A DNA stretch of 64,000 bases from Algoriphagus antarcticus (GCF_002150685.1 NZ_MSSW01000053.1:1-64000); one strand, 5' to 3'; shown: positions 25,174-34,912, counted from the stretch's first letter. A program made the numbers and translations. The notes: generated from the letters alone by a model not told the origin.

Positions 25174-27423
25174 TCACCCCCCAAACTTCCCTTTCAGCGC
25201 TGCCAACTTATCAGCCATAGAACCGGCAGGCTCTTCTGGTTTCTGAACTTTGGCAGCAGCAGGTTTCCCCTGACTTTTTCCGCGCTCCGCAAAAGGATCG
25301 GCTTTCATGCTAAGTCCAACTCGTTTGCGGGGAATATCCACTTCCATGACGGTCACTTGTACTTTCTGATTGACAGAGACGACCTCATTTGGATCTTTGA
25401 TAAATCGATCTGCCAAATGACTCAAATGCACCAATCCATCTTGATGCACTCCCACATCCACAAAAGCTCCAAAAGCCGTGATATTCGTCACCACTCCCGG
25501 AAGCTTCATCCCCACTTTCAGATCAGTCATGCTATTCACACTTTCCTCAAAAGCAAAAACCTCAAAGCTCTCCCGTGGATCTCTTCCCGGCTTGGCTAGC
25601 TCTTCCAAAATATCCTGAAGCGTAGGCAAACCCACCGTTTCAGACACGTAATTCTTTAGGGCAATTCTATTTCTCAAGTCTTCTGAACTCATCAAATCTG
25701 AAACCGAAGCACTGACATCTTTAGCCATTTTCTCCACCAAGGCATATCGCTCAGGGTGAACAGCTGAGGAATCTAGCGGGTGTTTTGCCTTGCTGATTCT
25801 CAAGAAACCAGCCGCTTGCTCAAAGGCTTTATCCCCCAATCGAGGTACTTTTTTCAGTTGTGCACGGCTCTTGAAAGGCCCGTTTTCATTTCTGAAATCA
25901 ATAATATTCTGCGCCAAAGTTGGACCTAAGCCAGAGACATAAGTGAGTAATTGCTTAGAGGCTAGATTCACTTCTACTCCTACTCTATTTACAGCTGACA
26001 TCACCGTATCATCAAGCGCATTTTTCAAGGCATTCTGATCCACATCATGCTGGTATTGGCCGACTCCAATGGATTTTGGGTCGATTTTCACCAACTCCGC
26101 CAATGGATCCATCAATCGACGACCAATAGAAACTGCTCCTCTCACAGTCAGATCCAGATCAGGAAATTCTTCACGCGCAACATCTGAAGCGGAATAAATC
26201 GAGGCTCCAGATTCATTCACCATGGTTACGATCACTGATTTGGGCAAGCCTAGACTTTTCACAAAAGCTTCTGTCTCCCGTCCGGCCGTCCCATTTCCGA
26301 TGGCAATCGCTTCAATACCAAACTGCTCTACCAAACCTTTCACGTTCATCCCAGCTTCTGCCGATCGACGCTGAGGCTCATGCGGATAGATCGCTTCGAA
26401 ATGTAAGAATTGACCTTGCGGGCCTAGACAAACTAACTTACATCCAGTTCTGAATCCTGGGTCAATTGCCATCACCGATTTCTCTCCCAAAGGTGCTCCG
26501 AGCAGTAACTGACGTAGATTTTCAGTAAAAACCCTGATCGCTTCTTCATCCGCTTTACGCTTAGTGAGCAGGCGAACTTCCGTTTCCATACTTGGTTTTA
26601 GCAATCTTTTGTAACTGTCCTTGATTGCCACCTTCACCTGATCAACAGAAGAGTTTGCCGCATCAGCAAGAATCATTTTCTCCATTTGATAAATTGCAGA
26701 AGCCTCTTCTGGTACAGAATCCAACATCAGAAAAAGTTCTTTCTCACCTCTTCTCATAGCCAGTACACGGTGAGATGGAGCAGATTTTATAGGTTCAGAC
26801 CATTCAAAATAGTCTTTGTATTTAATTGCTTCTTGTTCTTTCCCAGGCAACACTTTCGAAGAAAAAACACCTTCATCGAGAAAAAGCTTTCGCATCTTTT
26901 CTCTCAACTCTGCTTTCTCATTGATCCACTCTGCCATAATATCCCGAGCTCCCTGAAGTGCTTCTTCAGTTGAATTCACTTCTTTGGTAGCATCTACAAA
27001 CTTCTCTGCTTCCACTTCCAGATTGATGGAGTTCTGCTCGAAAATCTGCTCAGCAAGTGGCTCCAAGCCTTTTTCTCTGGCTATAGTCGCCTTGGTTCTT
27101 CGCTTAGGCTTATATGGCAAATAGATGTCTTCCAGCTTTGACATGGTCTCAGCGGCTTCAACTTTCGCTTTCAATTCAGAAGTCAATTTTCCTTGCTCCT
27201 CGATTGACTTTAATACAGCTTCTTTTCGCTTGGCCAACTCACGCAACTGTAACACGCGATCCCGAATCGCTGCTACCTGCACCTCATCCAACTCGCCAGT
27301 GGCTTCTTTTCTGTATCGGGAAATAAACGGAACTGTCCCGCCTTCGTCCAGCAATTGCACCGTGGCATTCACCTGTGCGGGTCTTACTTGGAGTTCAGCG
27401 GCTATTTGTACTTCGTAATTCAT
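25174..27423 (-). CDS. tex: Tex family RNA-binding transcription accessory protein
   Basis: Cytoplasmic nucleic-acid-binding protein, 749 aa, of the Tex/YhgF family. The order of domains is standard: N-terminal helical Tex domain (1-190, VPFISRYRKEATGELDEVQ near 29-47), YqgF/RNase-H-like domain (about 315-450, MAIDPGFRTGCK), helix-hairpin-helix region (about 490-560) and an S1 RNA-binding domain (about 640-712, TAFGAFVDVGVHQDGLVHLS), then a basic Ala/Lys-rich tail. Tex acts in transcription and ribosome-associated RNA quality control in other bacteria. It is monocistronic, divergent from a methyltransferase gene. Confidence 0.96.
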   Translation of the reverse strand: MNYEVQIAAELQVRPAQVNATVQLLDEGGTVPFISRYRKEATGELDEVQVAAIRDRVLQLRELAKRKEAVLKSIEEQGKLTSELKAKVEAAETMSKLEDIYLPYKPKRRTKATIAREKGLEPLAEQIFEQNSINLEVEAEKFVDATKEVNSTEEALQGARDIMAEWINEKAELREKMRKLFLDEGVFSSKVLPGKEQEAIKYKDYFEWSEPIKSAPSHRVLAMRRGEKELFLMLDSVPEEASAIYQMEKMILADAANSSVDQVKVAIKDSYKRLLKPSMETEVRLLTKRKADEEAIRVFTENLRQLLLGAPLGEKSVMAIDPGFRTGCKLVCLGPQGQFLHFEAIYPHEPQRRSAEAGMNVKGLVEQFGIEAIAIGNGTAGRETEAFVKSLGLPKSVIVTMVNESGASIYSASDVAREEFPDLDLTVRGAVSIGRRLMDPLAELVKIDPKSIGVGQYQHDVDQNALKNALDDTVMSAVNRVGVEVNLASKQLLTYVSGLGPTLAQNIIDFRNENGPFKSRAQLKKVPRLGDKAFEQAAGFLRISKAKHPLDSSAVHPERYALVEKMAKDVSASVSDLMSSEDLRNRIALKNYVSETVGLPTLQDILEELAKPGRDPRESFEVFAFEESVNSMTDLKVGMKLPGVVTNITAFGAFVDVGVHQDGLVHLSHLADRFIKDPNEVVSVNQKVQVTVMEVDIPRKRVGLSMKADPFAERGKSQGKPAAAKVQKPEEPAGSMADKLAALKGKFGG

Positions 27424-27549
27424 AGGGCAATGGGAAATTCAACGCTTAAATTTGAGCTGCAAGTTAAGCCTCCTTTTGGAGACAAAAAGGGAGAAATGTG
27501 AGAGTTGTCACTAAGCGTCTGGAAATGTGGGGGTAATTTTGAATCGAAA

Positions 27550-27563
27550 TTTAGCTAGCTAAA
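27550..27563. promoter_or_regulatory. 14-bp palindrome just upstream of the methyltransferase
   Basis: TTTAGCTAGCTAAA is perfectly symmetric and ends 7 bp before the ATG. It may be a binding site for a dimeric regulator; no more can be said. Confidence 0.35.
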
Positions 27564-27570
27564 ATTAACA

Positions 27571-28203
27571 ATGAAAAAATTGGAGACACTGGAAATAAAA
27601 CAACATTGGGATCAAATCTACCAAACCAAAAACTTTGAGGAAGTGAGTTGGTATCAGGAAAAACCCGAAACTTCCTTAGAGTTTTTGCAAAAATTCAATG
27701 TGCCAAAAGATGCTAAAATTATAGACTGTGGAGGAGGTGATAGCTATTTAGTAGACAATCTTCTTGATCTTGGTTACCAAGACATTACAGTTTTAGATAT
27801 CTCCGAGAAAGCTTTAGAAAGGGCGAAGCAGCGGCTAGGTAATCGGGCAAAAAAAATAAAGTGGATTGTCGCTGATGTATCCTCATTTCAGCCACCAGAA
27901 AAATATGACTTCTGGCATGACAGAGCTGTGTTCCATTTTCTAAAAAACGATGAAGTCACAAAATATCTTCAGATCATCAAGAGAAACTTGAATCCTGGCG
28001 GTCATTTAGTGGTAGGCACTTTTTCCGAAAATGGCCCTACTAAGTGTAGTGGAATTGAAATCAAACAGTATTCGGAAAACACGATGAGTCAGGTAATAGA
28101 GAAGTATCTCAGAAAGATCTATTGCTTTACCATAGACCATCTCACACCATCCAATTCTATTCAGAACTTCGTGTTCTGTAGCTTTCAAAATCAGTTGAAG
28201 TAG
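27571..28203 (+). CDS. Class I SAM-dependent methyltransferase
   Basis: A 210-aa Rossmann-fold methyltransferase. The SAM-binding motif I is IIDCGGGDSYLV (50-61), followed by the acidic loop DITVLDISE and the later motif KYDFWHDRAVFHFL. The N-terminal HWDQIYQTKNFEEVSWYQEKP is typical of a thiopurine/small-molecule methyltransferase-like group common in Bacteroidota and other phyla. The substrate is unknown. A 14-bp perfect palindrome (27550-27563) ends 7 bp before the start codon and could be an operator or hinder translation. Confidence 0.85.
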   Translation: MKKLETLEIKQHWDQIYQTKNFEEVSWYQEKPETSLEFLQKFNVPKDAKIIDCGGGDSYLVDNLLDLGYQDITVLDISEKALERAKQRLGNRAKKIKWIVADVSSFQPPEKYDFWHDRAVFHFLKNDEVTKYLQIIKRNLNPGGHLVVGTFSENGPTKCSGIEIKQYSENTMSQVIEKYLRKIYCFTIDHLTPSNSIQNFVFCSFQNQLK

Positions 28204-28278
28204 CAACCTTTTAAAAACTTAAATTAAAATCTTCGAGGTTCTCATAAACCCTGTAATTCGTAAATCGTAATTCCTACA

Positions 28279-28857
28279 ATGAAAATGGATTGGAAAAAAG
28301 AAATCAAAAGCTGGGGAATCATGCTCAGCGTCGTGGCATTATTATATTTTACAGGTCTTTTACCTGTCATAGTAGGAGGATTACAATCTGTGCTGCTTTC
28401 CACAGGCTTGATCAAACCTAAGATCGAAATACCAGATCTGAGTGACCAGCAGTTCGACTACAGAGGCAAGTTTTTAACATTTGATGGTAAGCAAATCAAC
28501 TTGGAAAGCTACAGAGGCAAAACTTTGTTCATCAATCTTTGGGCATCTTGGTGTGGTCCGTGTCGCGCCGAAATGCCACATATTTCTGAGCTTTATAAAT
28601 CAGTCCAAAATGAGCCTGATTTAGAATTTTTGATGATTGGAATTGATAATGATATCAAAAAAAGTCAAAAGTTTATTGAAGGAAAAAGCTGGACTTTTCC
28701 AATGGCTCACGCTAGTTACGGTCTGAATCAAAGCCTTCAAAGCGAATCCATCCCGACCACTTTGGTAGTAAATCCAGACGGTAAAATCGTTTTCTATCAA
28801 GAAGGTATGAGCAATTTCAACACGGATGAGTTTCGGGATTTTCTACTCAGCCAGTAA
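28279..28857 (+). CDS. Membrane-anchored TlpA-family thioredoxin
   Basis: A 192-aa thiol-disulfide protein anchored by an N-terminal helix (about 12-32), with the thioredoxin domain facing the periplasm. The redox site is Cys92-Gly-Pro-Cys95 in WASWCGPCRAEMP and the cis-proline is in ESIPTTLVV. Family members reduce or oxidise envelope proteins, often for cytochrome c maturation or peroxide resistance; no such genes are next to it. It follows the methyltransferase gene by 75 bp on the same strand, so a shared message is possible. Confidence 0.9.
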   Translation: MKMDWKKEIKSWGIMLSVVALLYFTGLLPVIVGGLQSVLLSTGLIKPKIEIPDLSDQQFDYRGKFLTFDGKQINLESYRGKTLFINLWASWCGPCRAEMPHISELYKSVQNEPDLEFLMIGIDNDIKKSQKFIEGKSWTFPMAHASYGLNQSLQSESIPTTLVVNPDGKIVFYQEGMSNFNTDEFRDFLLSQ

Positions 28858-29411
28858 TTGGTTTTGGGATAATAAAAGTGAGAAAAATCATTTACAGATT
28901 CAGACTGGAAAATTACTAACCACCTAAATCTCGATTTAAAAAAAATCCAAGTCATGAGTCATGAACCAGATGGTCGTATAGATTAGAGGTATTATTTCAA
29001 AGGAGATCATTTCGTCAAAGCCATGAATGCTATGTGGATAAAATTAGCATACCACATAGATTCATAGGAAAACATAGAGTAACAATCTGACTTTAAAGTG
29101 AGCCAATTTCCAATGGAAGGATTTGTTGTCTTTGTTCCTATATGTCGAAAAAATGGTTCTTACCACAAAGTCATAAAGTCAACAAAGGGCATAGGGTATT
29201 GATCATTGTCCATCCTTTTATCCACAAAATACGATATGGGTATAAAATCTTTCGCCCATATCAAATGGAAGCAGTCTGAAGAATGCATTATGAAAAAGTC
29301 CAAGTCGGGAGACTTGAACCACTGTGATCCTCTAAAATTCCTTTGTATTTCTCCGCGAAACCTCGGCGTGCTTTGCGGTTAAGGACTTTCAGAAATCAGA
29401 AACAAACCGGA
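28858..29411. other. Intergenic region between convergent genes, 554 bp
   Basis: AT-rich, no gene seen. The only recognisable item is a short GCG-punctuated repeat at 29349-29383 (TTTCTCCGCGAAACCTCGGCG, then TTTGCGGTTAA) related to the one after tex. Confidence 0.45.
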
Positions 29412-29672
29412 TTATCTTTTATCTACATTTTCGTTATGGTCTGTTCCCAGGCTATAATGATTATTTTCTTCGTCTTCAGAACCCCTCCGCTCCTGCGCAT
29501 CATCAAGCTCCTCACCGGGTATGTCCAGATCGGCCGCTGCAAAATCAGCAGGGCGCTTTCTATCTCGGAGCATTTCATCATCTCCACCATCGTTTCTCAA
29601 GTTTTTCTTTTTTGCCCCTAAGGCTTGCAAATCTTCTTCGGTCAAATTGGATTCTTCTTTCTTGTTTTTCAT
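29412..29672 (-). CDS. Small acidic, probably disordered protein
   Basis: An 86-aa hydrophilic protein rich in Asp, Glu, Asn and Lys (EESNLTEEDLQALGAKKKN, then PADFAAADLDIPGEELDD and a tail ending NENVDKR). It has no signal peptide, no membrane segment and no known domain. ATG 29672 is chosen because residues from there look like a standalone start (MKNKKEES); the frame stays open 20 codons upstream with unlikely sequence. The ordered acidic motif suggests a conserved Bacteroidota small protein, possibly stress related, but that is inference. Confidence 0.6.
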   Translation of the reverse strand: MKNKKEESNLTEEDLQALGAKKKNLRNDGGDDEMLRDRKRPADFAAADLDIPGEELDDAQERRGSEDEENNHYSLGTDHNENVDKR

Positions 29673-30044
29673 GGTTTCTATGTTTTTGTGATTAGCTAGT
29701 TGGTTGCAATAGTTGTTCCGAGCGCAAGGCATATTGATAAACTAGCTTCATCAATTCCAAATCAGCATCTAATGAAATTAGAGCGTAAATCAAGACTGTG
29801 CGACAAAAACTTAGGGGAATTAATCTCTCGAAATGGGGATTGCTTTTCAGTGATGGCTAGCTTTAATTGAATCGTTTAGAGCTCAAAAAAATGCCCTTTA
29901 AGATTCCCAGATACTTCGCTTCAATAGTTGGAGACCTCTATTTTCCAGAAAAAAGAAGCTCGAATCAGCTCGTATGGGCAAAGCAAATCTTCCTCTAGGC
30001 ATAGTTTTGTGGCTACTACACGATACCAACAAAATCAAAATGCC
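29673..30044. other. Divergent intergenic region, 372 bp
   Basis: Holds the start regions of the small acidic protein (leftward) and the lipoprotein (rightward). I see no further gene, repeat or convincing promoter match. Confidence 0.4.
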
Positions 30045-30473
30045 ATGAAAAAGACACTAATTCTAGGAATAATATTGACTTCCACCATGCTACTCTCTTG
30101 CGAATCTTCGAGTGAGAGAATTGAAGACGGCACAGATGTGACCGAGCAAAACGACATCACACTGGATAATCCATTCAAGCTTACTATAGAAGATCTCCGT
30201 GAGGAGCAACTCGAAATCGAAAAAAAACTGACTTTACTCAAGAATTCGGATGTGGAACGTCAATCCCACGATTACAAAGCATTTGAACCGGAGATCAAAA
30301 TCATTGAGTTGAGGGTAGATTCTTTGAGAACTTATGTGTCAGATTTTGAAAATGCATCCGAAGAGCAGAAAGAGATAATATACGATCGTTACAAAATGAA
30401 GCGGGAAAAAATTTCAGAGGATATCGAATCTATCACAGATCGCTTCAATGATCTCAAAGTGCTCGATTCCTAA
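30045..30473 (+). CDS. Small coiled-coil lipoprotein
   Basis: A 142-aa lipoprotein: a signal peptide with lipobox LLSC and lipidated Cys19, an acidic linker rich in Asp and Glu (RIEDGTDVTEQND), then a long charged helix (about 45-130, EDLREEQLEIEKKLTLL and RYKMKREKISEDIESITDRF) likely to form a coiled coil. ATG 30045 is the start; the frame is open upstream to a TTG but the extra residues are low complexity and precede the signal peptide. It should sit on the inner or outer membrane. Function unknown. Confidence 0.72.
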   Translation: MKKTLILGIILTSTMLLSCESSSERIEDGTDVTEQNDITLDNPFKLTIEDLREEQLEIEKKLTLLKNSDVERQSHDYKAFEPEIKIIELRVDSLRTYVSDFENASEEQKEIIYDRYKMKREKISEDIESITDRFNDLKVLDS

Positions 30474-30861
30474 GACAGATCAAACCATCCTATAATCTTT
30501 GAGATACCTATTTCGAAAAACTTTATACTTATTTAAACTCAATGTTTCTGAAATAGGGATTTCCCTAGTATTCATCAGAAATTAAATCTTGGTAAGAAGT
30601 TTTCAGATATACTCCTGTTAACAACATTACAAGTGTGATCGGATTTCGAATAATGGACATCAATATATTCTTAAGGCCTAAATGCTGGTCCCCATAACCC
30701 AAACTCCCTATTCCCTAATTAACTGCATCTATTGGGTAGCGTATTTCACATATCGGGAAATACACTCTTGACAATAGCCGATCTGAAGCAAGCTAGCCCA
30801 AGTTTTAATGTATTTATGGGTTCGGAGTAGTTGTTGTAGTCTTTGCATAAAACCATCTTAT
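30474..30861. other. Intergenic region, 388 bp
   Basis: No gene seen. A perfect 14-bp palindrome TAGGGATTTCCCTA lies at 30554-30567. The promoter of the AI-2E-type transporter must be in this stretch. Confidence 0.4.
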
Positions 30862-32115
30862 ATGAATAGCACCGATAGACATACGCCAGGAAAAGAAATA
30901 CTCACGTTTTTTGCTCTAATAATGGTAGGCCTTTATTTTTTCATCGATGGAATTATGGCTGCTACAGGTTTTTTGATTCCGATTACAGTCAGCATTTTGC
31001 TTGCTTTGATCTGTATCCCGTTGGCGCGTAAACTCGAAAATGTAGGCCTCAATCGAGGATTCTCATCTTTGATATGTGTACTGGTAAGTTTTATTGCATT
31101 TGTTTCTTTTTTTGTATTGATATCTTTTCAGATTACACAGTTCTCAGACAAATGGCCTGAAATAAAAAACAAGGCCAAGACTGGACTGGAGTCTGCAGAA
31201 GATTTTATAAGTAAAAATACAGGCTTTTCTTTCCAGAAAGATATCGACCAAGTATTTGCTGCGGATAGTGAAGAGCCAAGTAGTCAACTATCCGACACTG
31301 ATGGCCAGACTAAAGCTGAAGAACGCGTACAAGAAAATTCTCAGCCAGACCGGTCTGCTGCTTCGGATGACTCGTTAATTAGCAAGGTGCCTACAGGATT
31401 GTTTTCCAGAGTCGGCGGCGTAGTGATCAGTTTTTTCGGTTTTTTAGCTAATAGTGCTTTGGCTATGATTTATCTTTTTTTCCTGCTGTATTACCGAACC
31501 AAACTCAAATTGTCAATTCTTAATTTTTTCAGTGATGAAAATCAGTCAAACGCCAAAGATGTTCTTGCCGATACGATAAAGCTAGCATTGGATTTTTTGA
31601 TTGGGAGGATGATACTCATCGCATTTTTGGCATTGATTTATGGTATTGGTCTGAGCATTTCGGGTATTGATAATGCGATTTTGATCAGTATCCTTGCAGC
31701 TATTCTCTCGCTTATCCCCTATGTTGGAAATATAATTGGGCTAATTTTGGCAATGTCTATGGCTGCATTTTCCGGAGGAGGATTAGGAATGTATATAGGT
31801 GTCGCAGCGACCTACTTCTTTGCTCAGTTTATCGAAAGCTATATTCTACAACCATTCGTGGTGGGAGGAAAAGTAAATATTAATCCTATTGTGACTATCA
31901 TCGTGGTAGTCCTGGGAGGTACGATCTGGGGGGTAGCGGGGATGATCTTGAGTATTCCAATCATCGGGATATTCAAAATCGTCTGTGATGCTGTCCCGGT
32001 TCTACAGCCAGTTGGGTATTTTCTGGGAGAAGAGGATCTCGGGAGTGATGATGAAGAGCCAGGTAAGTTAAAGCAATGGGGTAAGAAAATCTGGTCAAAA
32101 ATTTCCGGCAAATGA
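30862..32115 (+). CDS. AI-2E/PerM family transporter
   Basis: Inner-membrane protein of the AI-2E transporter (PerM/UPF0118) family, 417 aa from ATG 30862. Two membrane helices near the N-terminus (about 12-50), a third near 60-85, a cytoplasmic or periplasmic linker with an unusual acidic, Ser-rich insert (SEEPSSQLSDTDGQTKAEER), then a bundle of helices (about 190-380) with the conserved GIDNAILISILAAILSLIPYVGN and the segment LQPFVVGGKVNINPI. Family members export autoinducer-2 or act in Na+/H+ exchange; the substrate is unsettled. The C-terminal tail is acidic then basic. Confidence 0.85.
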   Translation: MNSTDRHTPGKEILTFFALIMVGLYFFIDGIMAATGFLIPITVSILLALICIPLARKLENVGLNRGFSSLICVLVSFIAFVSFFVLISFQITQFSDKWPEIKNKAKTGLESAEDFISKNTGFSFQKDIDQVFAADSEEPSSQLSDTDGQTKAEERVQENSQPDRSAASDDSLISKVPTGLFSRVGGVVISFFGFLANSALAMIYLFFLLYYRTKLKLSILNFFSDENQSNAKDVLADTIKLALDFLIGRMILIAFLALIYGIGLSISGIDNAILISILAAILSLIPYVGNIIGLILAMSMAAFSGGGLGMYIGVAATYFFAQFIESYILQPFVVGGKVNINPIVTIIVVVLGGTIWGVAGMILSIPIIGIFKIVCDAVPVLQPVGYFLGEEDLGSDDEEPGKLKQWGKKIWSKISGK

Positions 32116-32162
32116 GTAGGTTGAGTAACTGGATCTAAATTGAATCTTCATTATCCGCAATG

Positions 32163-32294
32163 CTGCCACTAGTCTTATTTTCTTTGCTTATCGGGCTGGA
32201 AGACCGAGGACGGAAGACCGAAGTGGCGCCTTTGCTAGTCCCGATGGCTATCCGGATCAGTAAATCCTCTTTTGATTTTGCCTTTTACTGGCAG
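32163..32294 (+). mobile_element. MITE-like dispersed repeat, copy B (diverged)
   Basis: Shares the interior (GGAAGACCGAGGACGGAAGACC, then CTTTTGATTTTG) and the end TACTGGCAGAAAAGCGG with copies A and C. The left end reads TGCCACTAG, so it is partly degenerate. A lone end piece lies about 220 bp further right. Confidence 0.5.
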
Positions 32295-32822
32295 AAAAGC
32301 GGATATACAGAAATTAAATTCTTGATTTGAAATGGGATCACATTCTATAGCTAGGAATTGAATTGGCTTCGAGCCAGACCAGGAATAGTTAGGAAGTTTT
32401 TATTGACCCAATTTAATATTTCAAAAAAGTCTCATCAAGACGTCAGCTAAAAGTACCTGATTTAGAAAAATGTGATGACTATCTATCAAGATTAGTATAT
32501 GCTTTATTTATCCGCTTTTCTGCCAATACCGGACAAAAGTAACTTAGGAATTGCTAAACTCTCACAAGGAAGTAACCTCGGTTTTCAGGTATCCCTAAAT
32601 CTTTTATTTTTAAAATCCCAAAATGGTTGGGCTGGAATAGTTATGTCCAAGCTACCAAAAAACCCCTTCCAAAACGAGGCTGCCTGTCTGCCGGAGGTAA
32701 AGAACGGTTTATGAATTACAGAAAATCGAATTTTTGAGGAGATCAGGGATCTAACAGCCCATTTTTAAACTTATTTCCTGCATAAAAAAGACTTAAAACC
32801 TGACTCAATCTCCATAAAAACT

Positions 32823-32856
32823 GCACAGCTAGTCCGCCACGGCGGACTAGCTGTGC
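32823..32856. repeat. 34-bp perfect palindrome near a putative cassette border
   Basis: GCACAGCTAGTCCGCC (32823-32838) and GGCGGACTAGCTGTGC (32841-32856) form a 16-bp perfect stem with an AC loop. It lies 67 bp beyond the hydrolase stop, and the intervening sequence contains GCGGTTTCAATGTG and a CGCTAAC-like string at the stop. It could be a terminator for the leftward cluster or part of a recombination site. Confidence 0.6.
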
Positions 32857-32923
32857 AACAGCGGTTTCAATGTGCCCTCCGCGGCGGGCAAACTGTGTTA
32901 CGCATGCAAAGACTACCTAGTCG

Positions 32924-33832
32924 TTAGCGGTAGTTCTTTATAATCTCTCCAATGTAGTTCATAGTTTTGTCGTAGGTTTCAATTCCGTGTCCTACATTGG
33001 TAAATACTTTTACTTCTTTTAATGTTTTAATATGCTTTTTTGCATTGTCAATGGATTTTTGAAACGGAAACAATAAGTCTTTATCTCCTTCAAGAAGATA
33101 TGTGTCAACTTTAACTTCACCCAATTGCTTATCCATATAATACGGTTTTTGTGTTTTATCTTTATAGCGACTGATTGCAAAGACTTCGTAGTCAATGAGC
33201 ATCTTTTCTGATACCTCGGATAGCATATGATTTGGTTTAGAAAAGACAGCTTTCTCTAAAAATTTTAAAACATTTTTTGCTGTAGGTTTTATGATTGGCA
33301 GCAAATTGTAATAAAGGTTTGCCATGGTTAGGGAAAAAGATTGTAAACAACCTGGATTCAACAAAAAGGCTGCTTTAACTTTTTCAGGGTTTGTTATACC
33401 CAGTTTCATACAGATTAATCCACCGAATGATGCACCTGCAATAAAAGCTTTTTCTATTCCAAGCAGATCTAAAACCTCGTTTGCCCAACGGCCATACTCC
33501 AATGATTTTATATCTGGCGTTGCTCCGTCACTCAGGTTGGGCCATCCGTTGGTTTCCACCATAAAAATTCTGAGCTTTTGTTTCAAATTATCCAGTCCTC
33601 TATCCAAATCCCAGATCAAGGCTGTCGTCCTAGCACCTGGGAATATTACTAAGGTCTCTAAACTTGTATCATGGCTATTCAAACCCCAGACATGCGTCTT
33701 GCCCAAAGCAGTAGATACTTCCAAGCGCTCATAGGTTCTGCTGTTTATTTTTTCCAGTTGTAGAACCCATTCCTCGAAATAATCCCGGTCTTTTTGAGGG
33801 TCTTTGAAACACGACTTTGCTTTGATGTACAT
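32924..33832 (-). CDS. Alpha/beta hydrolase
   Basis: A 302-aa alpha/beta hydrolase without signal peptide. The nucleophile is Ser135 in AGASFGGL, the acid is probably Asp250 or Asp252 in LEGDKDLLFPF, and the base His282 in NVGHGIET. The N-terminal 60 residues are unusual (CFKDPQKDRDYFEEWVLQL). The substrate is unknown. It is last of a leftward cluster (S41 protease, barrel protein, Crp-like regulator), 38 bp behind the protease gene. Its AT-rich codon use differs from the addAB region, and a 34-bp palindrome follows it, which suggests transfer. Confidence 0.8.
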   Translation of the reverse strand: MYIKAKSCFKDPQKDRDYFEEWVLQLEKINSRTYERLEVSTALGKTHVWGLNSHDTSLETLVIFPGARTTALIWDLDRGLDNLKQKLRIFMVETNGWPNLSDGATPDIKSLEYGRWANEVLDLLGIEKAFIAGASFGGLICMKLGITNPEKVKAAFLLNPGCLQSFSLTMANLYYNLLPIIKPTAKNVLKFLEKAVFSKPNHMLSEVSEKMLIDYEVFAISRYKDKTQKPYYMDKQLGEVKVDTYLLEGDKDLLFPFQKSIDNAKKHIKTLKEVKVFTNVGHGIETYDKTMNYIGEIIKNYR

Positions 33833-33870
33833 ATTTTTTTTATCCTTATTTACTCAACGAAAGCTTTATT

Positions 33871-34902
33871 TCAATAGCCAATGGCCATTTCCAGGGTTTT
33901 ATCCACCCCTTTCAATACCTCAGCTTTCTGGTTTATACTATAAATATGGGGAGCAATCCCGATACCTTCATAGCTTTTGCCATCAGCCCCCCGGTAGTCG
34001 CCTACACCCACAGTGATAGCCCATCCGTTGAGCAATTGAAAAACAATTGCATCAGTAAAAGCACCGGCAGATGTATCGCCCATATGAATTACATTGTCGT
34101 TTTCGCGCATGGCAAAGAGAAATGTTTCACCTGCGCTAATGGTACGGGAGGTGGTTAGTAATATGACAGGTTTTGTATATTGGCTTTCACCTTCTGGCTC
34201 CACATACCACTCTATTAAATTTTCAAAATTATCATGTGCCGGCCCGTTTCTTTTTTTGGAGGTCATAAACAACTTTTTTGATGTGGCAAATCTGCCAGCG
34301 ATGTACTTACTTACATTGTCGCTCCCTCCAGCATGATCTCTAATATCAAAGACAATTTTTTTGGTGGAAGCTAAAGCTCTCATGGCTTTGTCCATGGCTT
34401 TTTTGAAAAAAGCAATATTATCGTTGTATGATGAAGCATGAATATATCCTATGTCTTCGGTAAGTTTTCCATAACCAAAATTTTCATTTTCCTCATGGTA
34501 TTCTATAAGATAATGGTCGCGGACGCTTTCAAAAAGATAGTCTTCCTGAGCTGGGATATGCCCATTGTGGCCACTGTTATAATCTCCCAGACTTGGATTG
34601 GTTGTTAAAATATTTACATGTTGATCATTCAAGGTGCTGAGGGCAGAAGAAAGGACTGAAAACAATTCCTCCTCCGTTTTTGCGGCTCTGGCCAGGGGCA
34701 GATGTGACGCAGATACTGCGTCCCAGTCTATGTCCTTTACCAGAAAGAGGCCGTAGTGACTGTCGAATTTTTCCCACATGACCCGGAAGTTATTTTCATT
34801 GGAGTTATCCAGCATCTCACCCACCATCATTTCTTCGCATGAAGTGAAAGAAAGAAGTAGCATTATAAAAGTTCCTATGCGTATTGAGATATAATTTTTC
34901 AT
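33871..34902 (-). CDS. S41-family peptidase lipoprotein
   Basis: A tail-specific-protease (S41) family protein, 343 aa from ATG 34902, with a lipoprotein signal ending FTSC (Cys22), so it is anchored in the envelope. An N-terminal helical region (about 25-100, MWEKFDSHYGLF) precedes the protease core. The nucleophile is Ser256 in RTISAGETFLFA; the family's Lys would lie about 20-30 residues later but is not obvious in my reading. A FDIRDHAGGSDN stretch matches the family's D-R-x-N-x-GG signature with changes. The start is 10 bp after the barrel-protein stop, so the two are in one operon. The longer frame upstream has no signal peptide. Confidence 0.8.
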   Translation of the reverse strand: MKNYISIRIGTFIMLLLSFTSCEEMMVGEMLDNSNENNFRVMWEKFDSHYGLFLVKDIDWDAVSASHLPLARAAKTEEELFSVLSSALSTLNDQHVNILTTNPSLGDYNSGHNGHIPAQEDYLFESVRDHYLIEYHEENENFGYGKLTEDIGYIHASSYNDNIAFFKKAMDKAMRALASTKKIVFDIRDHAGGSDNVSKYIAGRFATSKKLFMTSKKRNGPAHDNFENLIEWYVEPEGESQYTKPVILLTTSRTISAGETFLFAMRENDNVIHMGDTSAGAFTDAIVFQLLNGWAITVGVGDYRGADGKSYEGIGIAPHIYSINQKAEVLKGVDKTLEMAIGY

Positions 34903-34912
34903 TTTTGGTGTG

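Larger units (their letters stand above)
32116..32923. other. Long intergenic region with repeats and a palindrome, 808 bp
   Basis: Lies between two convergent genes. It contains MITE-like copy B (32163-32294), an isolated end of the same element near 32513-32527 (CCGCTTTTCTGCCAATACC), and a 34-bp palindrome at 32823-32856 followed by GC-rich sequence up to the hydrolase stop. No gene is supported. Confidence 0.55.

Noticed and set aside
29343..29621. 92-aa frame opposite the small acidic protein
   Set aside because: Overlaps a better gene and a degenerate repeat; Phe- and Ile-rich shadow sequence.
32499..32714. 71-aa ORF in the long gap
   Set aside because: It begins inside the lone MITE end and shows no domain or signal.
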